From contig CAXMPK010000077.1 of the NCBI GenBank assembly GCA_964195405.1, forward strand, positions 1 to 11,580: 11,580 nucleotides of DNA, given 5' to 3'. Under the pieces are notes generated by a model. The model saw only the letters and a list, made by a program, of their open reading frames with translations, made no database searches and was not told the origin of the DNA. The position numbers and the translations under genes were made by a program. Shown here piece after piece: positions 6,205 through 11,580 of the stretch (position 1 is the stretch's first letter; each line of letters starts with the position of its first letter). This DNA is from CAXMPK01 sp964195405. Its GTDB lineage: Bacteria; Actinomycetota; Acidimicrobiia; Spongiisociales; ZC4RG35.

Positions 6205-6401
6205 CTAGGAATCCTGATCGTCGACTGAGTCTTCCAACAACAACCTCGCACCACACGTACACCTCACCCAGATCCGCCCCTGATCGTCTGCCTCCCTAGC
6301 AAGGGCCTCCCAGACAAGGTCGTCCCGGCCTGGTGGGCAGCGTCGTGGGTCAGCTCCCAGTCAGCCTCCAACGGGTTGTCGTCACCGAAGTTCATGGTCA
6401 T
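6205..6401 (-). pseudogene. Small zinc-ribbon-like gene with a -1 frameshift, upstream of DUF1643
   Basis: A small gene I found by joining two frames. Frame A starts at ATG 6401, with GGGAGG at 6412-6417 ten bases upstream, and reads MTMNFGDDNPLEADWELTHD. Shifting back one base near 6342 continues as RCPPGRDDLVWEALAREADD and ends with WVRCTCGARLLLEDS before TAG at 6205-6207, giving about 66 aa. The join gives a coherent protein with a Cys near the shift and a C-x-C-G pair near the C-terminus, typical of a degenerate zinc ribbon. Neither frame alone is sensible: frame A ends in low-quality sequence, and frame B has a TGA just upstream and no good start. It may be a genuine 1-base deletion, a sequencing error or programmed -1 frameshifting; I see no strong slippery heptamer. 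It directly abuts DUF1643. Confidence 0.55.
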
Positions 6402-6462
6402 CCGGTCACATCCTCCCAATGTCGGTCCGCTGACCAAACAGTCCATCCGCCTCGTCGAATAA

Positions 6463-6891
6463 CAGTACCGAGTCGCTCCCGTCGACAGGATGAACCCCGC
6501 CGATCTCAACCCCCGCCAACAACAACAGCTCGACTGGGTCGCCAAAACCGATCCGAGGCTGTGACGGGCATACCTTCTCAAAGAAGGACTCCGCTACGTG
6601 TTCAGGGTCAAAGGAGAAGAAGGCAAGACAGCGCTCGGCCAGTGGCTGATCTGGGCTCGCCGATCACAGCTCCCAGCCTTCGTCCATCTCGCCAAGAGGG
6701 TCACGAAACATCGTGAAGCGATCGACGCCAACCTCGACCACGGCCTCCCCCAAGGACTCATCGAATCGACCAACACCAAAATCCGGTTGCTCACCCGGAT
6801 CGCCTACGGGTTTCGAGGCCCCCAACCCCTCATCGCCCTCGCACTACTCGCCCTCGGCAGCCACCCACCACGACTCCCAAGCCGAAACTGA
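6463..6891 (+). pseudogene. ISL3-family transposase, C-terminal remnant with internal stop
   Basis: The translated remnant matches the C-terminal third of the DDE transposases of ISL3-family elements. Landmarks are LNPRQQQQLDWVAKTDPRL, then stop TGA (6562-6564), RAYLLKEGLRYVFRVKG, and the hallmark IESTNTKIRLLTRIAYGFRG before LIALALLALG. The stop replaces a codon inside the conserved DPRLYRAYLLKE-type stretch. The upstream two thirds, including the first catalytic acidic residues, are missing, and an in-frame TAA lies at 6460-6462. The piece from GTG 6598 is an open 97-codon frame but encodes only the tail and cannot be active. It sits between the zinc-ribbon-like gene on the minus strand and a membrane protein gene. 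Confidence 0.85.
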
Positions 6892-6915
6892 CCCACGAAT
6901 ACAGCAGAAGAGCGC
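6892..6915 (+). mobile_element. Possible right end of the ISL3-type element
   Basis: Directly after the transposase stop the sequence reads CCCACGAATACAGCAGAAGA and on to GCGC. Its position, and its resemblance to ends of related actinobacterial ISL3 elements as I remember them, suggest it is the right terminal repeat. No left end or target duplication is visible, since the left part of the element is lost. Confidence 0.3.
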
Positions 6916-7038
6916 GTTATGTGGGGGTTGTTGTCGGGGTTGGGTCGTCGCCCATTGTTGCTGTCGGATAGCGCGGCGGGGCTGGACTTGCATGCCAGAC
7001 TAAGTGGCGATGACGTTGATGAGCAGGTGGGGTGGACT

Positions 7039-7734
7039 GTGAGTGTTGGGATTCCTTCTCTCGACGGGACGGGTGGGTCCCGAAGCAATCTGCGGTCGAT
7101 TGAGTCCGCCGCAGTAGCGGGAATCGTGTACTCGGGATTGACAGTTTGGGCACTGTCGGTGTTCTCGCAGGTTCCGGATTTTGGACTCTCGGACGCGGAA
7201 CTGACTGAATGGTTCACAAACACAGACCTGGTCCTCGGTTTGAACCTGGCGGCTATCTCATCGATTGCCTTCTTGTGGTTTGTGGCTGTGGTTCGGCGGC
7301 GTATCGGCGATCAAGAAGACCGGTTCTTCTCAACTGTGTTCACCGGGTCGGCGACCCTTTACCTAGCGGTTTGGCTTGTCGGCGCATCCCTTCTTGCAGC
7401 TCCCGCTATCGCTCTGAACCTCCAGCCGGACGGGCGAATCACCCAAGGAACTGGAACGCTCGCAGCCGGATCAGGAGCCGCCCTGATTGTGGTGGTGGCC
7501 CCACGCTTCCAGGCAGTGTTTGTCATTATCACCTCGGCGCTGATCCTTCGCACCGGTGTCCTGCCGAGATGGCTCGCCATACTCGGCTACCTGGTCGGCG
7601 CAGCACTGCTCGTGGTCCCAACCGTCACTAGCTACCTCGGAATCGGACTACCTGCCTGGGTTCTCGTGGTCAGCGTCACAACCCTGATGACCCGAAATCA
7701 GCCCGCCCCCAACACAGAACAAACAGACCACTAA
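7039..7734 (+). CDS. Multi-pass membrane protein, unknown function
   Basis: From GTG 7039 (AGGTGGGG at 7025-7032, 6 bases upstream) the protein is 231 aa. I count about six hydrophobic helices: around residues 22-44, 65-88 (followed by the charged VRRRIGDQEDRFF), 98-125, 142-175, 181-200 and 205-225. A short hydrophilic head precedes the first helix and a polar tail (NQPAPNTEQTDH) follows the last. The segment SIESAAVAGIVYSGLTVWAL and the WFVAVVRRRIGDQEDRFF loop recall a recurrent but uncharacterised family of actinobacterial membrane proteins; I cannot name a function. The frame is open back to ATG 6919, but the extra 40 residues begin at the IS end and look non-coding. It converges on the DUF1622 gene, with two palindromic repeats in the gap. 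Confidence 0.75.
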   Translation: MSVGIPSLDGTGGSRSNLRSIESAAVAGIVYSGLTVWALSVFSQVPDFGLSDAELTEWFTNTDLVLGLNLAAISSIAFLWFVAVVRRRIGDQEDRFFSTVFTGSATLYLAVWLVGASLLAAPAIALNLQPDGRITQGTGTLAAGSGAALIVVVAPRFQAVFVIITSALILRTGVLPRWLAILGYLVGAALLVVPTVTSYLGIGLPAWVLVVSVTTLMTRNQPAPNTEQTDH

Positions 7735-7761
7735 CTCTCCTCGAGCCTCAAGAACGGTCGT

Positions 7762-7790
7762 TCAGCGCGCCCATAACCGGCAATATGTAT
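7762..7790. repeat. Palindromic repeat copy 4 (degenerate right arm)
   Basis: Left arm and loop match the family, but the right arm (AATATGTATC) has decayed. Its first 20 bases, TCAGCGCGCCCATAACCGGC (7762-7781), are identical to copy 7 at 11463-11482. It lies 27 bases past the membrane-protein stop codon. Confidence 0.65.
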
Positions 7791-7803
7791 CCCTCACCAG
7801 TGA

Positions 7804-7826
7804 TGCATAAGTGCCGTTATGTGCGG
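7804..7826. repeat. Palindromic repeat copy 5
   Basis: On the minus strand it shares the 19-mer GCACATAACGGCACTTATG with copy 1. It lies one base beyond the DUF1622 stop codon (7828-7830 on the minus strand), the same placement and orientation relative to its gene as copies 1 and 2. Confidence 0.75.
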
Positions 7827-7827
7827 T

Positions 7828-8199
7828 TCAGTCGTAAGCCGCATCGATCGGAACCTGCCAGGGCCACTTACCGTCCATCTCCAATACCAGGCTCCAACTC
7901 AGGAATGTTCTGATCAGCACCAGAAGCCCGAGAATCGCCACATTCTCAAGCGTCGCTTCGAGCACGACGGTGTTGATAATGTCAGCGGCAATCAGGAGAT
8001 CGAGTCCGATGAGCAGGCCCCGGGCTATGTAAAGCTTGAACGTCTTGAACGCCGCAGCTCCGTCGGAACGAAAGCGAACAATCAGTCCGCCCAGCACCGA
8101 CACCACCACAGCAACCCCGATCACGATGACCGCGAGGATCTCGATCAATTCTCCGGCAACCCGGGCTATCTCGAATTCTCCGATCGTCAGATCATCCAC
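7828..8199 (-). CDS. DUF1622 family membrane protein
   Basis: From GTG 8199 the product is 123 aa with three hydrophobic helices, at about residues 17-42, 55-81 and 84-108. The family signature is clear: ARGLLIGLDLLIAADIINTV, then LENVAILGLLVLIRTFLSWSLVLEM and a final GKWPWQ. DUF1622 proteins are small inner-membrane proteins of unknown function. The frame stays open to ATG 8286, but those 29 extra codons contain a copy of the palindromic repeat (8225-8249) and read poorly, so the start is probably the GTG at 8199; a GTG at 8253 is also possible. The ribosome-binding site is weak for all candidates. It diverges from the metallo-hydrolase gene across about 170 bases. Confidence 0.85.
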   Translation of the reverse strand: MDDLTIGEFEIARVAGELIEILAVIVIGVAVVVSVLGGLIVRFRSDGAAAFKTFKLYIARGLLIGLDLLIAADIINTVVLEATLENVAILGLLVLIRTFLSWSLVLEMDGKWPWQVPIDAAYD

Positions 8200-8224
8200 C
8201 TCGTCAAGCTTTGCAGCAGCACTT

Positions 8225-8249
8225 GCACACAACCGGCATTTTGTGCGGC
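8225..8249. repeat. Palindromic repeat copy 6, in the DUF1622 leader
   Basis: On the minus strand it reads GCCGCACAAAATGCCGGTTG followed by TGTGC, closely matching copy 3 (same TGCCGG loop, arm bases changed from CATAA/TTATG to CACAA/TTGTG). The paired change C-A-C-A-A with T-T-G-T-G keeps the stem. It lies upstream of, or inside, the 5' end of the DUF1622 gene depending on the start chosen. Confidence 0.65.
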
Positions 8250-8372
8250 TCACAGGGCTCCAGTAGCTGTGGTTCGATGACACCACTCAAAGAGGGCCGT
8301 CCGCGGAGCGCGTCGGTCGCCGGAGGGCGTTGAGCGAACTAGGTTCACAGCATCACATGAAGGAGGCTGTCC

Positions 8373-9701
8373 GTGCCCGTCGAAAATTCAGATAGGAAAG
8401 CTCCACAGAACCCCTATGGCCCTCGGCCTGGCGGGGGTATCAGCTTGCCCGATTACTACCAACCTTGGCCCGCTATCAAGAACCGCAATTTTTATGCGCC
8501 CGGAACGGAAGTCCTCCCGAAGAACGAAATGCGAATCTCGTTCATGGGTAGCACCCCATTCCCGGTCTCCCAGGAGCAGTCGGGCACTTGCATGCTGGTC
8601 GAGTTGGGCAACGGTACGGCCCAGCCGCGTCGCTTCTTTTTTGACTTGGGTGGTGGAAGCATCCGAAACGTGATCGCCATGCAGGTCCCGATCGCGTTGG
8701 TCAATGACATCTTCATCAGCCATCTTCACGTCGATCACTACGCGGACCTGCCGCTCACCTACGCTTTCCGCGCGTTCCTAGGGGGATTCACTCCGCTGAG
8801 GATCTACGGGCCGTCGGGACGAACGCCCGAACTCGGTACTCAGTACATGATCGACAGCATGAAAGAGATGACCCGTTGGCACCGCGAGAACTTCAACGCC
8901 GGCCCTATTGGCGACGGCTATGAGACCGAAGTAACTGAGTTCGACTGGACGGAACGCAACGGCATTTGTTACGACCAAGAAGGTGTGACCGTACGCCATT
9001 GGCCGCGAAGCCATGTCAAGGACGGCGCCTCCGCTTACCGCCTGGACTGGGAGGACGCTGACTTATCCTTTGTCTGGACCGGAGACGGGAGACCGGACGT
9101 TTTGTCCGCCGAATACGGAAATGGAGCTGACGTTTTCGTGTCAGAGGGCACGATCGACACGCCTTTCCTCTCGGGACTCAAGGTTGGAGCACCAGCCGAA
9201 CTCTGGGAGTACACCATCGACATCTACCACACGCTGTATTACGCCTCGGGTTACCTGTTCAACGAGGTTCAGCCCCGGATGGCGGTCATCAACCATTACG
9301 AGAGTGGTGGCCCGGCGTTGCATTCTGAGTCGGTTGCAGAGGTCAGAGCGCACTATGACGGGTTGTTCCAGTTTGGCGGCCCGGATGTCCAGGTTATCAA
9401 CGTGACCAAGGACGCCATCTGGTCGCGTGAAGCAGCGATTCCCAAGAACGCGGCGCCGGCCTCGATGGACCCGCGTTGGTTCGTGCCGCCTGGCGCAGAC
9501 CTCCCGGAATCGATTTCTATGCCGACACCGAGACTTCCACGTGAAGACCAACAGGAGCAGTGGGTGCGTGATCTGGAGATCGACCCGGATCTCTACTGGC
9601 CTTCTGATGCCAAGCGTGGGCTGACTCAGACGTGGCCCGGCATCACGCTCAATCCGCGAGAAATGTTGAAACAACGCGGCATCGAGATTCCCGACAAATG
9701 A
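8373..9701 (+). CDS. Metallo-beta-lactamase-fold hydrolase, GntH-like
   Basis: A 442-aa protein starting at GTG 8373, with AGGAGG at 8361-8366 six bases upstream. After a Pro/Gly-rich head (residues 1-50) the MBL fold starts at MRISFMGSTPFPVSQEQSG. The metal motif is H117-x-H119-x-D121-H122 (SHLHVDHYADL). Further ligand candidates follow in HWPRSH, in FVWTGDGRPD and in the late INHYESGG. The whole-length pattern resembles proteins annotated as GntH, an MBL-fold hydrolase named from the cyanobacterial guanitoxin cluster. None of the other guanitoxin genes are in this window, so the name indicates homology only and the substrate is unknown. No signal peptide is evident. The long tail (about residues 370-442) is typical of this subgroup. 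It is followed, 68 bases later, by a CobW-family gene in the same direction. Confidence 0.85.
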   Translation: MPVENSDRKAPQNPYGPRPGGGISLPDYYQPWPAIKNRNFYAPGTEVLPKNEMRISFMGSTPFPVSQEQSGTCMLVELGNGTAQPRRFFFDLGGGSIRNVIAMQVPIALVNDIFISHLHVDHYADLPLTYAFRAFLGGFTPLRIYGPSGRTPELGTQYMIDSMKEMTRWHRENFNAGPIGDGYETEVTEFDWTERNGICYDQEGVTVRHWPRSHVKDGASAYRLDWEDADLSFVWTGDGRPDVLSAEYGNGADVFVSEGTIDTPFLSGLKVGAPAELWEYTIDIYHTLYYASGYLFNEVQPRMAVINHYESGGPALHSESVAEVRAHYDGLFQFGGPDVQVINVTKDAIWSREAAIPKNAAPASMDPRWFVPPGADLPESISMPTPRLPREDQQEQWVRDLEIDPDLYWPSDAKRGLTQTWPGITLNPREMLKQRGIEIPDK

Positions 9702-9769
9702 TCAGTTAACGACGTGAATCGTACGAGTCGCCGGATCATGGCGCCGCGTCCCCTTCCTCCGAGGACATC

Positions 9770-10816
9770 ATGACTGGACAGCCTCCTTCGATACTCGTCC
9801 CTGCGCCGCGCACCGACCCGCTGACCATACCGGGGCGTGATCCCGTCCCTGTCACGCTTTTGACTGGCTTCCTCGGTGCTGGGAAGACGACGCTGCTCAA
9901 CCGCATCCTCAACGGGGACCACGGCCTTCGGGTCGGTGTGCTGGTCAATGATTTTGGAGCTATCAATATCGATGCCGAGTTGGTTGCTGGAGTAGAGCAG
10001 AACACCATCAGCCTCACCAACGGCTGTGTGTGCTGCGAGATTCGCGATGATCTTGTCGAATCACTTGAGCAGTTGCTGACCCGCGAGGAAGCGATCGACT
10101 ACGTGATCCTGGAAGCCAGTGGGATCGCGGACCCAGAAGGAATCGTGATGACGTTCCTGAGTCCGCGGTACGAGGGGCTGCTCTGGCTCGACAGCGTCAC
10201 ATGTGTCATCGACGCTGTTGGAATTTTTGCCGACGGGGAGAACGATCGTCTCAATGTGTTGAAGCTGCGCCAGATCGGTTTCGCTGACCTTGTTGTGCTC
10301 AACAAGACCGACCTCGTCGGCTCAGAACACGTCGAGGTAATCAGGGAATGGATAGGACTACACAAACAACCGGTGCGAATCATCGAGACCAGGTACAGCG
10401 ACGTTCCCTTGGAGATTCTGCTCGGTACGGGCCGATTCGACTCAGGAGCGATGACCGCCGCACAAGCGGATGGTATGGGCGTTGAGCAACGTCACCATTC
10501 TGATGCTCTCGCCCCTGTTTTCGATCGTTGGAGTTATCGAACCACGGAACCGTTCTCACTCGACGCCCTTCGTCGCATGGTGCAGCGAGAACTCCCCGAA
10601 TCTGTATACCGCTGCAAGGGTCTCATCTACGCCACCGACTCGCCGAACACCCGTCTCGCGCTTCAGGTGGTAGGAGGCCGCACCCAGATCGTCGAGCTCG
10701 ACGATTGGGGAGAGCGCCCCAGACTCAGCGAGATCGTTGCCATCGGCAGCCACATCGAAAGCCAGCAACTGAACGACCTCTTCGACGCATGCCTAAGCCG
10801 CCAGGTACCTGACTAG
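9770..10816 (+). CDS. CobW/P47K (COG0523) family metal-chaperone GTPase
   Basis: A 348-aa G3E-family GTPase from ATG 9770, with GAGGA at 9761-9765. The Walker A loop is GFLGAGKT (residues 33-40). The metal-binding CxCC motif is C86-V-C88-C89 in NGCVCCEIRDDL. ILEASGIADP (113-122) is the Walker B/switch region and NKTD (178-181) the guanine-specificity motif. The C-terminal CobW_C domain (about 245-345) is complete. COG0523 proteins use GTP hydrolysis to load metals, chiefly zinc or cobalt, into client proteins. I see no histidine-rich stretch, which often marks zinc-storage members. Because it follows a metallo-hydrolase in the same direction after 68 bases, that enzyme is the obvious candidate client; this is inference. 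Its gene end converges on a minus-strand membrane protein gene after 99 bases. Confidence 0.92.
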   Translation: MTGQPPSILVPAPRTDPLTIPGRDPVPVTLLTGFLGAGKTTLLNRILNGDHGLRVGVLVNDFGAINIDAELVAGVEQNTISLTNGCVCCEIRDDLVESLEQLLTREEAIDYVILEASGIADPEGIVMTFLSPRYEGLLWLDSVTCVIDAVGIFADGENDRLNVLKLRQIGFADLVVLNKTDLVGSEHVEVIREWIGLHKQPVRIIETRYSDVPLEILLGTGRFDSGAMTAAQADGMGVEQRHHSDALAPVFDRWSYRTTEPFSLDALRRMVQRELPESVYRCKGLIYATDSPNTRLALQVVGGRTQIVELDDWGERPRLSEIVAIGSHIESQQLNDLFDACLSRQVPD

Positions 10817-10915
10817 ATGACTCAATCGAAGGATTCCGACGGGTGAGTTTGTCGTTTGAAATGGCGTCATCCGGCGCCCTGTCCACGGGTCTGTCAGGAG
10901 AGTGATCCTGTCGAT

Positions 10916-11340
10916 TCACTGAGCTGATGGGCCTCGTCGGAAGAGTCCCCAGACCGAAGTGACGAGCACGACGGCCGATCCGACCAGAGTCAAATACACC
11001 CCCGACTCGATGCTGAACAGATTGATGTTGGGAGCCTGGGTAACGACGAAAGAAACCACCCCTGCGTACAGACCGCCCAATATGCCAAGTATTGAGCTGC
11101 TAAGCGTGAAGTTGAGCCAACCAACAACCATCGAGAGTGCCATCAGGATGGGTATCAGAACCCAAAAGCGCACTGCCAGGTCGAAAGCTCCGTTCACGCT
11201 GAATCCGAGGTCCACTACGAGGCTGCGGAGGTCGGGGCTGGACCACGTAGCAAGACGACTGTTAGCCATGGTGCGAACACGCCCAAGATCGTAATGATGG
11301 CCCCCAATGTGAGTATCGCCGTCCTAATCCGATTGCCCAT
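10916..11340 (-). pseudogene. Four-helix membrane protein gene, apparently frameshifted
   Basis: Two overlapping minus-strand frames appear to be one gene. The first part starts at ATG 11340, preceded by AGGGG four bases upstream, and encodes one helix ending GVFAPWLTVVL, then stops at 11215-11217. The second frame (open from ATG 11269 to TGA 10916) adds a soluble loop, SSPDLRSLVVDLGFSVNGAF, and three helices: FWVLIPILMALSMVVGWL, the SSILGILGGLYAGVVSFV segment and YLTLVGSAVVLVTSVWGL. A -1 shift near 11244 joins them into a protein of about 140 aa with helix, loop and three helices, a layout common in small actinobacterial membrane proteins. Alternatives are two overlapping genes, with the second starting at ATG 11269, or a sequencing error. 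The upstream frame also stays open to the window edge (11580), but a repeat copy lies within it. Function is unknown. Confidence 0.5.
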
Positions 11341-11462
11341 AGCGCCCCTGTAAATCGATAGCCCGAGCCAACCTACTCGCTGACCCTCAGCCAGGTCCTC
11401 TCTGCAATACGCGTTGGCCAGGCTCGCACCTGCCAGCAGAACGACCTCCATCGCACCCCGCA

Positions 11463-11482
11463 TCAGCGCGCCCATAACCGGC
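11463..11482. repeat. Palindromic repeat copy 7 (half unit)
   Basis: TCAGCGCGCCCATAACCGGC is identical to the start of copy 4, 3.7 kb away. The right arm is absent: the sequence continues TGGGAGAG. It lies about 120 bases upstream of the frameshifted membrane protein start. Confidence 0.6.
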
Positions 11483-11580
11483 TGGGAGAGAATGGTGTTG
11501 GTGGTTTCCACCGGTTGGGCGGTGTTCGCCGGTTGAACTGTTGAGACCAGTTCGGTCGGGTCACGTCCGCCGTCCCGGTG

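Noticed and set aside
6333..6716. 127-codon plus-strand frame over the zinc-ribbon-like gene and the IS remnant
   Set aside because: It is out of frame with the recognisable transposase and is Arg/Gln/Pro-rich, as expected of a shadow frame.
6914..6925. Another palindromic repeat half (GTTATGTG) at the IS right end
   Set aside because: Only eight bases match the arm and no loop or second arm follows, so chance is sufficient.
2044..8249. CRISPR array
   Set aside because: Copies are irregularly spaced over kilobases, vary in sequence and are not separated by uniform spacers.
9141..9674. 177-codon minus-strand frame inside the metallo-hydrolase gene
   Set aside because: It lies entirely under a well-supported gene with clear motifs and has the Arg-rich composition of an antisense shadow.
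8373..10816. A guanitoxin biosynthetic cluster
   Set aside because: Only the MBL-fold member resembles a guanitoxin protein; none of the enzymes that would build the toxin scaffold are in this window.

Overview
The window looks like actinobacterial chromosome. It has moderately high GC, frequent GTG/TTG starts with good Shine-Dalgarno sites, a TPR plus class III cyclase protein, an actinobacterial-style ISL3 transposase remnant, and DUF1622 and DUF1643 proteins. A marine or freshwater Acidimicrobiia-type lineage is my guess, held loosely because nothing here fixes the taxonomy.

Layout, left to right. (1) 88-2527 (+): a large TPR/class III nucleotide cyclase-like protein, then a small lipoprotein that probably starts at a rare CTG codon. 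(2) About 2700-4581 (+): a compact integration module. It holds a possible operator, a small helix-turn-helix protein, a small Cys/His protein, a tyrosine recombinase with a zinc-ribbon-like insertion in its N-terminal region, and, 95 bp past its stop, the 3' half of a tRNA-Lys(UUU) gene on the minus strand that is very likely the attachment site. The 5' half of the tRNA is missing although the core is next to int, which is the arrangement of attP or of a tandem array. (3) 4877-6401: a gene resembling HhH-GPD DNA glycosylases, converging on a DUF1643 gene. Directly upstream of DUF1643 is a small zinc-ribbon-like gene that needs a -1 frameshift to be read whole. (4) 6463-6915: a truncated, nonsense-mutated ISL3-family transposase. 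(5) 7039-8199: a multi-pass membrane protein converging on a DUF1622 membrane protein. (6) 8373-10816 (+): a metallo-beta-lactamase-fold hydrolase of the GntH type followed by a CobW-family metal-chaperone GTPase, probably one operon. (7) 10916-11340 (-): a four-helix membrane protein gene that appears frameshifted.

The most distinctive structure beyond the genes is a family of short palindromic repeats with CATAA/TTATG arms. There are seven full or partial copies, at 2044, 2531, 2577, 7762, 7804, 8225 and 11463. Three of them lie within a few bases of stop codons. They may work as terminators or be REP-like mobile repeats.

The genes do not form one pathway. The clearest functional pairs are the integration module with its att site, and the metallo-hydrolase with the CobW GTPase. 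The glycosylase-like, DUF1643 and zinc-ribbon genes sit on the far side of the att core and may be island cargo.
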